A DNA stretch of 64,000 nt from Nereocystis luetkeana (GCA_031213475.1 JARUPZ010000036.1:248001-312000), one strand, 5' to 3'. Shown: positions 42,253 through 53,872, counted from the stretch's first letter. Numbers and translations: made by a program. Notes: a model not told the origin generated them from the letters alone.

Positions 42253-42643
42253 ATGACGTGCGTATGTACGCACGGGCCACGAGAAACCTCCGAGCTAAAA
42301 GCTCAAGCAGAGGCAGTTTGCGCCGAACCTATGCTACCACCGCCACCACCTACAACACTACCACCACCACACACCACCACCACCACCACCACCACCACGA
42401 CCGCAAATCTCAAAGCGCTACCGCTACCACTACCGCAGTCGACAGCGGGTGTACCGGAAAAGAATACCAAGAGGAAACAAGGAAAGCCATAACCTAAAAC
42501 GGAAAAAAGTCGCTCCCGCCCCCACCGAGTTTGCTACCAACCGTGACAAAACGGAAGTCCGCGTCTTGGCAGAACCCGCATCTCTGCATCCCAGAGCTAC
42601 TGTAGCAGCTGAGAAAGCGCGTCGATATCTCCCGCCTTCATAA
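42253..42643 (+). pseudogene. Coding-like segment with a frame break
   Basis: From about 42270 one frame reads ETSELKAQAEAVCAEP, then a Pro/Thr-rich stretch through the (CAC)n microsatellite, to a stop at 42490. A second frame from about 42480 reads NKESHNLKRKKVAPAPTEFA and then VRVLAEPASLHPRATVAAEK before a TAA at 42641. The two look like parts of one protein split by a +1 shift near 42470-42490, or by an unseen intron. No family is recognised. It could be a 3' end of a real gene or a decayed copy. Confidence 0.3.
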
Positions 42644-42735
42644 CATCGCATGGCGGGCATGTCGCGATACCTCTCGCCGCCAGGGCAGCCCCCGCCGTGT
42701 TCGCCGCGGGTCCCATGTCAACCGGCGCGGCACAC

Positions 42736-42949
42736 TTAGCGGGCGGGAATTCTCTGTGTATTGGCAGTGTGCACACTAGCAGTGGGGGTCGAGAGGGTGC
42801 TGTGATCCGGCGGAGAGGACGACCTGAAAGACCACAGACGCTTGATGGGATTTTTGTCCACCATGTCTGGCAGCATGTAGGGGATGTCGTCCGACAAGAA
42901 ACTGGGCAGCGACAGAGGCCCCAGACCACAGAAGAGGCCGAACAAGTAC
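42736..42949 (-). CDS. Possible terminal exon of an unidentified minus-strand gene
   Basis: On the minus strand a C-rich tract leads to an acceptor (GCGAATAG) at 42950, and the frame from 42948 reads YLFGLFCGLGPLSLPSFL, then DDIPYMLPDMVDKNPIKRLW, then a Ser/Thr-rich tail to TAA at 42736-42738. The hydrophobic start and Pro-rich turn suggest a membrane-associated protein end. Plus-strand frames through the same DNA are also open and one reaches a good donor (AAAG/GTGAGG at 42970), so strand is not certain. No upstream exon was found. Confidence 0.35.
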
Positions 42950-42999
42950 CTATTCGCAGCATAAAGGTGAGGTGGGGCGGGCGGGGGGGGGGTGCACCG

Positions 43000-45265
43000 A
43001 GAACGGTTCAGGGTCTCGATTCGAAAACTTGTGAAAAACACGACTCTTGCTCACGTTTGCGTTATCGTCGATGGTATCTTACACGTAACCGTAGTAGAAT
43101 ACCTAGTTCACGATTTACGAAGCCGTGGTTCAAACCACACACCCGCGGCAAGTACCAGCACCCCTGCCATGCTTCCGCTCTAACTTGTTGTTCTCGCGTA
43201 AAATGCATCACCATAATCTAGTTCGTGGCTATGCTATTGTTTCTCTCCCTAGATAGCTACATAGGCGTACCGCCCCATGATATATTGTGGTTGCATCACC
43301 AAATATCAGCAATAATAATAATGCGTACCAGGTACGTAGTATCTCTATACCAGGTATGGCATAGTATAAATAGTGCAAATGTTCAGAAAATTCATGTACA
43401 AAACGTGCTCCTTTCGAAAAACCGCGGTCAACGGTCTCGCACGTTTAGTATTCCACACGAAAAACGGCAAAGCATTTCGTGCGTTTGAAATTTGTAATCG
43501 GGAAATCCTGGAACGAACATACATTGGGACTAACACCCTCGAAACGTCAGACGATACCGTTCTGTCCACTACCAGGTAATCCACACAGCGAGCACTGTCC
43601 ACCTACCCTTGTGCGACGCAGTCGTCTGAGTATGTCACCGATATCTGGATGGCTCCGAAATCATCACCCAGGTTCGGGACCAATGGACGAAGAGGCACCC
43701 ACAGCGTCACCCTAACGGAAGCCAGCAGTAACAGGAAATGAAATGAAGGGGGAGGATAGGTCAGCAACAACAAGCGAACGTACCTACGGCACCTGGTCTT
43801 GTACCTATCGCACCTGGAATACGTCTACAATCATAAGCGAAGAACAAAATGCTCCAAAACAGTAAAAAATAGGACACCGTATGTACAGAGACGGTCGCGA
43901 GACACTGTTGTCGACCTATAATACATCATGTGGACGCGAATTCTTGTGTTGCGTACGGTATTTGGAGGGAAAGAAAGACTCGTGTCGGTGGCTGAAAAAC
44001 AAAACAAAACGAAGAAAAATGCACAAAAACACACAATCCGAACGTCGACGGTGATTGTTGTAGTTGTTGCTCTCACATATACTCATCACTAAAATCCAGT
44101 TGGTGGCCACAAGACAGACTGCAATAACTCTCAAGTGGAACATTACCTGGCATACTGCGGTATTCAAGCCTGGTCGTCTGTATGCGGCATAAATATCAGT
44201 TCCGTAAAATTGCTATTCACTATTTTCGTGCAAGCACGATACGAGAAGGACAGTCCTGCTGGTTGCCACGTTGACTATAGCACGGAGCAGCTAAGTTGAC
44301 ATGAGCAATGTCAACCTCCATGGGCAAGCACCAAGGGATATCGCCGTGGGGCGGCCAGTACAATGATCCGCAGGGCACATTTAGCCGTAGAGCGTATACT
44401 CTGCCGAGTTGATTGAGGACGGTACGCCAACCAACATCACAACATCACTCTCTGTCATGTTGTCTCCTCTGATTTTCTGGAGTGTAAGCGGTTCTTTCAT
44501 CGTGGAGATCTTTCTGCACTTCCCCAACACGAGCCAGGTAGTTTTTCCTCTACAAGCGGACGCCTGAGCTACGTCGTAGCACCTGTCAAGGGTGTATTAA
44601 CCAACACTGCGCACATGCCATAACACTGTTAGATATACTCGTTCAGCGCAGCGCCCCCATGGGGGTCGTCAGGGGGACGTTTCTGGGAATCCACAGTTGG
44701 TTTCCGACTGTTGTGTCGACAAGCGAGACTTTGCGAAGGGCACAGAGAACGAAACGAGAAGTCAAAACAGGGTCTAACGTGGCTTGGCAAGACTGGATAA
44801 CTACTGCCGAGACGACCACACGACTAGAACCACTGTAGTACGTGTACTGAGTACGAGTCAGCATCTGCATCAACATATCGTTCCGTCACTGGTTCGACTG
44901 GTTCGAGGCGCGAGTAAATTCGTTCGCATTTCTTGGGGTCGAGGGTGGCTGCACTGCTATTCTCGGGTGTGATACTTGGAGGCCGTGTTACGCCCCTGGG
45001 AAGACGATAAAGTTGTGGCTGAACCTCGCACTAAGTGCAGCAAGTACATGCCGTAAAGTTGCGGCTTTGGCTGAAAGCACGCACGAAGGGCGGCACGATA
45101 GTGTCAAGTGCGGCGGAGAAAATTCGTACGTAAAACTGTGGAATCCAAAAAGTTGTGGCAAGCTCGTACCGAGCGCGGCAAAGAACAATCCACGAACTTG
45201 CGGAATCCGCAAAGTCGCTGCACGTACGAACCACGTGCGGTACAGTACAAGAGCTCTTCACAACA
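43000..45265. other. Intergenic, no gene seen
   Basis: Contains an R2b copy at 44048-44160 (GTTGTAGTTGTTGCTCTCAC, then CACAAGACAGACTGCAATAA). A minus-strand stretch near 44640-44760 reads VSLVDTTVGNQLWIPRNVPL before a stop but has no confirmed splice sites. Just left of the gag remnant, 45010-45235 contains four diverged copies of an AAAGTTGYGGC-like unit, perhaps part of an LTR. Confidence 0.4.
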
Positions 45266-46290
45266 TGGAGGACACCAGCAGCATCAAATTGGCAACAATG
45301 GCATCGGGCCCCCTGCGGTTCGATGGCAATAACAAGAATGACTATCAAGGTCCAACACGTCCACCCCTGACATCTAAAGTATATTCTGAGGGCAGGAACA
45401 GCTCAACCAGAACGTTGGTGGCGACCTAATCAAGTGGCAGGCCATCAACGCCAACCTCTAGGCTGTCCTCGGGTTGATTACAAACGGGGGGGTCATTAAA
45501 GTGCGTCACGAGGGCAAGAAACTGGAAGATAGACTCGGAGACTGGCACGCAGCTTGGAAAGCGCTCGGGCTGGATGGCATCAAATCAACAACGCGAAAGA
45601 AGCACGCGGACCTCCTTTCACGACGATCGTTAATTATTGACAGCGGTATTTCCCTGCAAAGCGCAGAATGACCTCAGCGGTGTAAAGTGCTGCATCTGCA
45701 GGGAGTTTCGACGATGCAAGGAGGTTTTTTCCAAGTACGACCGCATCTACAACGAGACCAAGAGAGGAGGGTCCTCCGAGTAGTGCTCTCTGTATAAAAC
45801 GACGCCAAACGCCAAGGATGAGTTCAAAGCGAAGGAAATTAACCCGAAACAGCAGAAGAAACAAGGCCGAGTGAAAACCAAGTGGTGCTCGGTACACGTG
45901 GCCACAACTCATTCAGATGGCGCGTGCCAGCTCATGAAGAAGCACTCCAACAACGGGAACTTCTACTGCGAGAAATTTCAGCAGCAACAGCCTAGATACC
46001 GCGCCAGGGGAACGGGGCTTCCGAGGGGGATAGTCGTTCGTGGCCACCACTGCTACGCAGGACGCCAAGTCTATTGGTGGAGCATAGGAAAGGCAACCGC
46101 ACATGTTCATAACACCGGTGCGTCGGCCCAAGAATGAACTCAATGGACTTTCGATCGCGACGCATGGGCTGTTTGGGCTGAGAGAGCCCCGAAGACTCAC
46201 CCCTAACGGCGTAAGTGCCGGGGACTTCAACAACGAAACACTTACCAGCTACATACAACAATATCAGTAACTGCAGCTTCATCGGCTATT
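45266..46290 (+). pseudogene. Retrotransposon Gag remnant with a zinc-knuckle-like motif
   Basis: Frames in series on the plus strand give MEDTSSIKLATMASGPLRFD (from 45266), a middle part with RLGDWHAAWKALGLDGI (from 45474), KCCICREFRRCKEVFSKYD (about 45688) and KTKWCSVHVATTHSDGAC (about 45876). WCSxHxxTTHSDxxC is the pattern found before the protease region of many copia/gypsy-like Gag proteins in protists. Several stops and shifts interrupt it (for example TAA at 45427 and TAG at 45780), and no protease, reverse transcriptase or integrase follows. A dead, truncated copy. Confidence 0.55.
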
Positions 46291-46299
46291 GCAGCACGA

Positions 46300-48650
46300 T
46301 CAGATACATTCGCAAAACCAGCAACATCATGAACAGTTGCCTCTTCAGTGGCTTCTCACCGTTAGACCGGTATCACAAATGGAGGCGTATTCGTGCAGGG
46401 GTTATCAATACACGGAACGCGGTATAACACGTGTCCGGTACAGAGTATATGTGGTATTACCATAGGAGTTGTTTCGTCTCTTTTCGACTTATGTGCAACA
46501 CACGACACTGAACCGATGCGTTTGTATGCATTTGATAGAGCTGTCAAACTCAACGCAAACTCAACGCTAACAGACGACACACGTAGCAACGGCATTTCAC
46601 TGCATAAACTGTCAAGTAAGGCGATGGCCTCACGGTGAAAATTCTATGTGAGGATAACATTTGTTTAGACACTGGTAAATTTCGCAGATGCGACATCCAT
46701 CGAGGGGGGGTGTAAAGAAACAGAAAATGCAGTCTAATGTCGCGTAGCTGTGCGAGTAGTACATCAGCCTATCTAATACATGCTCAGCAGTTTTCAGCGT
46801 ATTGGTAGCAGGAGCATAGCGGACTGCAGTATGCGGCACTAAAACTAATACTAAGTGATGGTTACGAGCGGTCAGGTAGTCAATATGCGGCGGAGTACCA
46901 GTTCCGTGGACTTTATCTCGTTCGGCCCTGTACAAGCACGTTACGAGCAGCACATCCACTATCGTCGATAATAGCTATTGCTATCAACGTTCATTAGTCC
47001 CCTTACCTTTCCTCTGGCCGGGCTCGAAAGGTTCGCATCTCGATCGTCGTCATGGAGTGGCGGAATTTCTGTCGTCGGATTACGCAGGTTGTCCTGTCCA
47101 ATGGGAAAATGTAACAGCCCACCACGACGGGGCGGGCGTACAGGCGTAGCAGGTGTTATTGCTCCAGCCTCCAGCGCAACAGTATTGCTGAATGTACATA
47201 CTGTACGTACATACGACGTACACAAACATACATACCTGGTACCTGGTATAGAATACGCGCGAACGGCTTATCATAAAACTTGGAAATTCAGTAAAAAATG
47301 GAATATAGGCGAGACGTATTACGCAGCTTGCAAAGTTGAGTATCAACAATATACACGTGCCGTCTTTGGCAGGTAAGATCATTTGGTCATTCGGGGGGAT
47401 GGTGTACTACCCCAAGCAAAGGAAACCCCTTGTACAGCAGTGGTTTGTTTCACTTTACCATCATCATTCATTGATGCTGGAACAGGCGCGAACAGAGTAG
47501 CCTCTTTTGGAGAGTCGACATAAAGTTACGAGAGGTAACGCGTAAGACTCAAATTACCACACCCCCTGAGCACCCTTCCAATCAAGTTTCTCCACAAAAA
47601 GGCCTAGACACGAACCGGAAATGGGGGCTTCGAAATATCTGGTCGACATCTGCTCTTAGACGCACACACAACTTGTTACTTGCGCGCTCCTCATGGTCGA
47701 CGACGTTACTTTTGGAAATTCTACCAAACGTGTTACATCTTGAACGATTTTTAATGAGGCTGCCTGCGACTTCCTGCAAGAAAACCGCGAGCGACGCCTT
47801 TGTCGTGGGTACCCAACGACTGCTGTTTGGAATAAGTACATTGGTTGGCGTTGGTGGTCAGCGTGAGTCAACAATGCCACATACGGTACGACACAGTGAA
47901 CCGAACATAAAATTGGTACTTTGTACAGCGCAAAAAAGCAATCACAAAAACACTTACGGGTACTTGTGTGCATGTACAGTAGTCCACTTCCTGCAACTAC
48001 TCGCGAAGTCGTCCATGCTACCTACCAGGTACGTACCGGTCGAAACTAGGGTGAGAAGATAGCAGAAGCTCTTGCACTGGGACGAATTTCAGAGCCGATT
48101 TTCTGCAAACAAGTCTTGAGCGGGCACACACAACGGCAATCGTGGCTTTGGAAATATCTCGTCGATATCTTTGGATAGACGCGCCGCTCGACGTTTACAC
48201 TCTTCCAGCTATCGGGGGAAAAAAAAACTACAAAAATTCGTCCGAGGGAGTGTGTTGTCTCATCACACCGGTGATATGCATTAATTATTACTGCTAATAG
48301 TATTAATAGTGTTATACGGTACTTTGCTTCGACTTCCTAAACCCGGTACTGCTTATCCAGATCAACTTGGAGCCGAGAAGAAGATGCTACCCCTCGAAGG
48401 TGCACGGTTCTGCTATTGATGCTGCCGCTGATTTTGACGCTTCTCGCACTAACGTGAGCTATAGGCTAAATTGACGCTCGACACGAAATTGGAGCATGCA
48501 AGTGTGGTGAGCTTTTAAGCTTTGTTTTTACCAATCTGCCGGAGGACAACTAATGACAAAAACAAACATGACATTGCAACATCTACTCTGCTTGACTGCA
48601 TAACAATGTAAAATCTCTGTTTCTTGTTAATAGTTTTGTGACGACAAAGC
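46300..48650. other. Intergenic, no gene seen
   Basis: Only short unsupported frames. R5 repeat pieces at about 47615-47665 and 48075-48215; a double TACCTGGTA at 47233-47247; an ATTAATAGT pair near 48293-48310. Confidence 0.4.
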
Positions 48651-48654
48651 TTGC

Positions 48655-48790
48655 ACCTGGTATCTCTCTATAATGGGATCCAAGAATAGGCACACGGACA
48701 CTATTAATGTCTATGTCTGTGCTGGATGCCCACGGGCGGGTAGAAATAACGGGGTCAGAATGAATGCATGTGAAGAACACACACACCAAA
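48655..48790 (-). repeat. R2 repeat, minus strand
   Basis: Plus-strand reading GGTATCTCTCTATAATGGGA, GGCACACGGACACTATTAAT, GTGCTGGATGCCCACGGGCG and GAAGAACACACACA parallels 49752-49910. The ACTATTAATG stretch inside replaces the ACTGGTTGTG of relatives. Confidence 0.6.
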
Positions 48791-48966
48791 CAATTTCAAC
48801 CACTCCGCATTTTTTCTTCCAAGTGGTCGCGCTTCAACCGTATTATACGTATGATACCTACCACACTCCCACTAATGTAAGTGCTGCAAGCCAATGCGTG
48901 TGGGAGAGCAATGAAAATGCGACGGATTAACTCACTTTTGTCGCTCCGTCTCAGATTATGATCGCT

Positions 48967-49085
48967 GCTTTTTATTATGTCCTCCCCATCTTCCGCCCTT
49001 CCGTGTTTCCTTCTCCCTCCAACTCCTAAATAACTTCCGGTTAGGGTCACCAAGCAGGCTCTTCTCCCCCTTGCCCACCGCGGCG
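48967..49085 (-). mobile_element. SINE fragment, degenerate
   Basis: Plus-strand GTCCTCCCCATCTTCCGCCC, TCTCCCTCCAACTCCTAAAT, GGTTAGGGTCACCAAGCAGG and CTCTTCTCCCCCTTGCCCAC follow the SINE body order without its head. Confidence 0.5.
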
Positions 49086-49245
49086 CAAATATGTCAGGAG
49101 ACAGCATTTTCACCCCTTGACAGACAGCCGCTTCTGCCTTGACATGCCTTAACTGACACCACACTACTAGGTTTTAGTGTGGAACACTCGACCGTATACC
49201 CTTGACAGCGCATAGTTTGCCTTGCTTGACAGGTCTCCTGACATC

Positions 49246-49596
49246 CTTCTTTTTTGTTTTTGCTCATCTCATTTATTATATTCGCCCATCTTCTTCTCTC
49301 TCTCCTTCCAACCCGTAACTAAGATCCGGGGTCACATAGCAGGCTCTTCTCCCCCCTTCCCGCTACGGCACGCGCCTTCATTTTTTATCGCGAGAAGATT
49401 TCGGCCTTTTCTTCCCTCGTCCACTCGCATCGAATTGTGCCTACCCACGCTGCAAGGCGCTCTCAACAATTGAATCCTTTTGATTTTATTTTTGCAAATA
49501 AAGTCAGAAGTCCGACCCACCTGGGGCTCGAACCCAGGACTCAAAGAAAAGTAGAATTCGAGGTTAACCACTTGAACCACCGGGGCGACCGGTATA
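49246..49596 (-). mobile_element. tRNA-derived SINE, copy b, with 13 bp target duplication
   Basis: Complete copy: T/C-rich tail at the left, body, then B box (GGGGCTCGAACCC on the plus strand) and head ending CACCGGGGCGACCGG. GTCTCCTGACATC flanks it on both sides (49233-49245 and 49597-49609), a 13 bp target-site duplication. This is direct evidence of LINE-type retrotransposition. Confidence 0.92.
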
Positions 49597-49751
49597 GTCT
49601 CCTGACATCTATGCCGCGGCGTGTGTCTTCGTTATTATCGCAAGACGGGTATAGCACTTCTCTCGTCGAATGTCGTATCCAGTACCATGAACATGGCATT
49701 GCCTATTGTGCTTACTGCATACCAGGGGTATCAGGTACGTGGCAGCGTAGT

Positions 49752-49910
49752 ATCCGTGGCAACGTATTAACAGTATATCTGTGGCGTAGCTTTGTGACCA
49801 CAGAACTTGTATCTCTTCTATTGATAGGATTGAAGAATCGGCACGGACACTGGTTGTGCTGGATGTCGACGGGTAGAAAGAAGGGTTCAATGTGAAGAAC
49901 ACACACACTC
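49752..49910 (-). repeat. R2 repeat, minus strand
   Basis: Plus-strand TGTGGCGTAGCTTTGTGACC, CACAGAACTTGTATCTCTTC, GAATCGGCACGGACACTGGT and GTGCTGGATGTCGACGGGTA; reverse complement of 52826-52965. Confidence 0.7.
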
Positions 49911-50065
49911 ACGTCGAAACTTGCATAGACACGCCAATGGTTTTTTGCCGTCGACTTCGTTGAAAAGAAAGCATCGCACAAAATGGGAGGGCTCCAAACC
50001 CTGACATTCGACCTTAGTAGTTTTCGACCGAGGCGACCGGTTCGGACTACGTACAGCTGCGGCGG

Positions 50066-50083
50066 TAGGTATTATTATTATTA

Positions 50084-50172
<89 letters not shown>
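50066..50172. repeat. (ATT)n microsatellite
   Basis: About 35 ATT triplets with one CATT interruption, immediately abutting MITE-A copy 8 at its TTACGGGGGG end. The array may have grown from the ATTA terminus. Confidence 0.95.
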
Positions 50173-50174
<2 letters not shown>

Positions 50175-50280
50175 GGGGGGCCATAGTTGACATGACCCAA
50201 TATTGTTAGTAAAAATGGTTAAACATACAGGTTTTTATGTTTACCATAGGTCCTGTTAACTATGGTCCCCTGTAATAATA
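50168..50280. mobile_element. MITE-A copy 8
   Basis: TTATTACGGGGGGCCATAGT and AACTATGGTCCCCTGTAATA ends; interior matches copy 7 (GTTAGTAAAAATGGTTAAAC). Confidence 0.85.
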
Positions 50281-50344
50281 ACAGCGGCAGAGAATTCTTG
50301 ACCGCACCACAAAAAAAAAAAATCAGGAGAAACTGACTTGCCAG

Positions 50345-50490
50345 GTGAAGGGCTCCCATTAGGGTCAGACATAACCCTAACCCTGGCGGAGGCGTCGGGT
50401 CGTGGGGGGGATACGCGCGTGTTCTCGGTGGGGGCTGACTCTTCGTCGCTTTCCGATCCCAGTTCCGCACAGCAGTACGAGAGCTTACAG
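50345..50490 (+). CDS. Possible isolated exon
   Basis: Bounded by an acceptor-like ACTTGCCAG and a donor CAG/GTTATC. The plus-strand frame reads EGLPLGSDITLTLAEASG, then RVFSVGADSSSLSDPSSAQQ. The frame stays open to 50757 through RQPTSGPISPVHTPGPSSAG. The opposite strand gives an equally natural disordered sequence (LGSESDEESAPTENTRVSPP), so the strand is uncertain. No neighbour exon identified. Confidence 0.25.
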
Positions 50491-50757
50491 GTTATCCGAG
50501 AAAATGGTTGGCACAAGCTGTCTACGGTATCTGGTACCCGTGCGATGTGGTACGAAGCACTCGAGGCTAAACGCCAACCAACTTCTGGGCCGATTTCCCC
50601 TGTTCACACGCCGGGACCGTCCAGCGCCGGCTCTTCGGCAAACTCTGCCGCCATGCGTTGCCATGCCTTGCCATGTTCTGTCTCATCGGCTGCAAGTGAG
50701 GGTGGAGGCAGGCGTACCCATGGATGCCGTTTCCGTGGTGCGATCGTCACGAGATGA

Positions 50758-50870
50758 CTATTACGGGGGACCATAGAAAATAGGACCAAATATTGAAAAT
50801 GTGGAAATACATACCAGGTAGGTTTTTGTGAGTACCGCAGGTCCTACTTACCATGGTCCCCCGTAAAAGT
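50758..50870. mobile_element. MITE-A copy 9
   Basis: CTATTACGGGGGACCATAGA and ACCATGGTCCCCCGTAAAAG ends. A TACCAGGTA motif lies inside at about 50811, showing that motif can occur within a mobile element. Confidence 0.8.
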
Positions 50871-50929
50871 CGAGTGAGGCACACACCACGCACACACGCA
50901 CACTATTAATATATGACACCTGGTAGCCG

Positions 50930-51245
50930 GTCGCCCCGGTCGTTCAAGTGGTTAACCTCGAATTCTACTTGTGTTTGAGTCCTGGGTTCGAGCCCCAGGT
51001 CGGACTTTGACTTTATTTGCAAAAGAAAAACCCAAAAAAGGTTTCAATCGTTGAGAGCGCCTTGCAGCGTGGGTAGGCACAATTCGATGCGAGTCGACGA
51101 GGGAAGAAAAGGCTGAAATCTTCTCGCGATAAAAATGAAGGCACGTACCGTAGCGGGAAGGGGGTAGAAGAGCCTGCTATGTGACCCCGGATCTGAGTTA
51201 CGAGTCGGAAGGAGAGAGAGAACAAGATGTGCGAAGACAATAAAT
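50930..51245 (+). mobile_element. tRNA-derived SINE, copy c
   Basis: CCGGTCGCCCCGGTCGTTCA head, GGGTTCGAGCCCCAGGTCGG B-box region, body to GAAGACAATAAATGG. It lacks the poly-A end, so it is 3' truncated or was interrupted there. Confidence 0.85.
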
Positions 51246-51329
51246 GGTTTAAGACCTATGCCAATGGAAACGCGAAGTTGATTTTTTTTTTCAAATATAT
51301 GGCTTCAAAAAAACAGCCGAATTTTTTCT

Positions 51330-51580
51330 CGTACCGCCGCTGTGGGAAAAAAAGAGAAAAATGTTTGATATATATATTTTTTTCCCCAACGGCTGCAGGC
51401 GGCGCAATTTGTGTTTTTCTGGTCGCAAATTGTCAACACGGTGATCGAAACCAGCTCGTGCGACGATCGACCCTCGATCTCGACATAGACTCAGCCCACG
51501 GCCAACCCACTCGGTATCTGGCAAGCCCAACGAGTATAGATGACGGCCTCGAAGATATCAGGCGGATCCATGGTCTAGGG
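51330..51580 (+). repeat. Dispersed repeat, partner of 4900-5110
   Basis: AACCAGCTCGTGCGACGATC, CCTCGATCTCGACATAGACT, GATGACGGCCTCGAAGATAT and GGCGGATCCATGG follow the same order as near 4.9-5.1 kb. To its right about 51770-51895 reads GAPNERTPFRIRDAIVGSVD, weakly coding-like. Confidence 0.55.
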
Positions 51581-52286
51581 GGCGAGAGCTTGCCGGCGGC
51601 GTCGTACGGTATCCTCCCAAAGCTGAAAAAAAGACTATTTTTTGCCATTCGAGACGGATGGAGAAGTTTTGTCTTCTGTTTTGTGCAAACCAGCGGCCAT
51701 ATGTTTTTTCATCACACGCCTGGTCAGGTCCCGCCACATGACACCGGCCATGGTGTGAAGACGGTGACCCTAGGGTGGGTCGGAGCCCCTAACGAGCGCA
51801 CTCCGTTCAGAATTCGTGACGCAATCGTTGGTTCTGTTGATCGATGTCTGTCGAGGACTCGGAATCTCGCCGCTTCGAACCAAAGATCGGCCTGAGTTTT
51901 TCTCAAGCCGATGTTGGCCCAACATCGGCCTCAGATTTGCTTTTTTCGGGCTTTTCCAAAAGTTAGGAACATTTTTTTTTCTAGGTGGCCCATAGGAAGC
52001 GTGTTCTGAATTTTTTTGGCGGGTATCTTTGAAATTCAAACTTTTTATTGCAACTTCGCTGTACCATTGGCATAGATAGGTCTAAGCAAAAAATAATAAT
52101 AAAATAATAATAATATCTGTATTCGTGTAGTATGGTCCGGCAGAACCCCTTGCACGGCATTCTCGTGGTCTTTCAGACCTGTACGGACTATTAATATGAG
52201 AAATGACAATGCTTTTTCTTGAGGTATTACTTTTAGGCTTGCCATCCGACAATGTGCAGCATGAAAAAAAAAGAAAAAAAAAAGAG

Positions 52287-52513
52287 GATTCAATTGTTGA
52301 GAGCGTGGGTAGGCACAATTCGATGCGAGTCGACGAGGGAAGAAAAGGCTGAAATCTTGTCGCGATAAAAAGGAAGGCACGTACCGTAGCGGGAAGGGGG
52401 TAGAAGAGCCTGCTATGTGACCCCGGATCTAAGTTACGAGTTGGAAGGAGAAAGAGAAGAAGATGTGCGAAGATAATAAATGGGATGAGCAAAAAAAAAA
52501 AAAAAAAAAAACA
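52287..52513 (+). mobile_element. SINE copy d, 5' truncated
   Basis: Lacks the tRNA head and starts at GATTCAATTGTTGAGAGCG; the body is complete and ends in ATAAATGGGATGAGC plus about 19 A. 5' truncation with an intact poly-A tail is typical of target-primed reverse transcription. Confidence 0.85.
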
Positions 52514-52825
52514 TGAGCTTTCAGTTTGATCAATCGAAATATTCCTGAAAGAAGAACTCTCCGCATACGAAGGAAACCTATACAGGCAACCGGATACAGA
52601 GGCACCACTACTTGCTGCTGTAGTGGTTGTGCGGACACATCTATCTAAGGAAGTCTCGCCTGCGCGGGCAGATCTACGCGAGCTCTGTCTTTCTTCCTTA
52701 TCTTGCATGATGACCCTTTTGTTTCCCTTTTGCTTCCCGACGTACTAAATATTGAGAAAAAAATGGTTAGCCGAAACTGCTATTAGTATCTGGTGCCAGG
52801 TACTGCTACGATCATCTATGAATAG

Positions 52826-52965
52826 AATGTGTGTATTCTTCGCATCAAACCGTTATTTCTACCCGTCGACATCCAGCACAACCAGTGTCCGTGCCGATTC
52901 TTCAATCCTAGAAGAGATACAAGTTCTGTGGTCACAAAGCTACGCCACAGAGATACTATATACCA
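52826..52965 (+). repeat. R2 repeat
   Basis: AACCGTTATTTCTACCCGTC, GACATCCAGCACAACCAGTG, AGAGATACAAGTTCTGTGGT and CACAAAGCTACGCCACAGAG. It lies directly before SINE copy e. Confidence 0.7.
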
Positions 52966-52968
52966 GTA

Positions 52969-53275
52969 TTCGCCCCGGTGGTTCAAGTGGTTAACCTCGA
53001 ATTCTACTTGTTTGAGTCCTGGGTTCGAGCCCTAGGAGGGTCGGTCTTTGACTTTATTTGCAAAAATAAAAAAAGGGATTCAATTGTTGAGAGCGCCTTG
53101 CAGCGTGGGTAGGCACAATTCGATGCGAGTCGACGAGGGAAGAAAAGGCTGAAATCTTCTCGCGATAAAAATGAAGGCACGTACCGTAGCGGGAAGGAGA
53201 GAGAGAAGAAGATGTGCGAAGATAATGAATGGGATGGAAAAAAAATAAAAAAAAAATAAAATAAAATAAAAAAAT
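52969..53275 (+). mobile_element. SINE copy e, internally deleted
   Basis: Head ATTCGCCCCGGTGGTTCAAG and B box GGGTTCGAGCCCTAGG present; about 50 bp between the GTAGCGGGAAGG and GAGAGAGAAG segments is missing relative to copies a, b and d. Ends in an A-rich tail of AAAAT-like units. Confidence 0.85.
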
Positions 53276-53536
53276 ACAGCAGCAGTAGTACATCGTTACA
53301 TGGTACTGTTATGCAGTAAGCAGAAGCATAACAGACCGGCTTGTGATACATACCTGGTATAATATTAGTGCAATGTCATGTTAGCGGACAGGGATACGAC
53401 ACGCAAGACATACACATTCTACAAAAGAGAGAAAAATGAAAAAACGAAAGAAAGAAAAAAAAAAATCGGGAACAAGAACAAAAGATTGTCGTGCCTCACA
53501 GAAGGAGATGTGGCGGGCAATTATATTACCAATATA

Positions 53537-53872
53537 TTTTTTTCTCATTTCATTTATTGTCTTCGCCCATCTTCTTCTCTCTCTCCTTCCGACTCGGAAC
53601 TCAGATCCGGGGTCGCATAGCAGGCTCTTCTACCCCCTTCCCGCTACGGTACGTGCCTTCATTTTTATCGCGAGAAGGTTTCAGCCTTTCCTTCCCTCGT
53701 CGATTCGCATCGAATTGTGCCTACCCACGCGGCAAGGCGCTCTCAACAATTGAATCCTTTTTATTTTTATTTTTGCAAATAAAGTCAAAGTCCGACCCAC
53801 CTGGGGCTCGAACCCAGGACTCAAACAAGTAGAATTCGAGGTTAACCACTTGAACCACCGGGGCGACCGGCA
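53537..53872 (-). mobile_element. tRNA-derived SINE, copy f
   Basis: Full-length on the minus strand: T-rich tail at left, body, then CTCGAACCCAGGACTCAAAC and ACCACCGGGGCGACCGG at the right. Closest in sequence to copies a and b. Confidence 0.88.

Noticed and set aside
49983-50186. Open frame of mostly tyrosine residues
   Set aside because: Produced by the (ATT)n microsatellite.
50256-50516. Minus-strand disordered-protein exon
   Set aside because: Plausible composition, but no convincing acceptor/donor pair; the plus-strand alternative has better sites. Left as unresolved.
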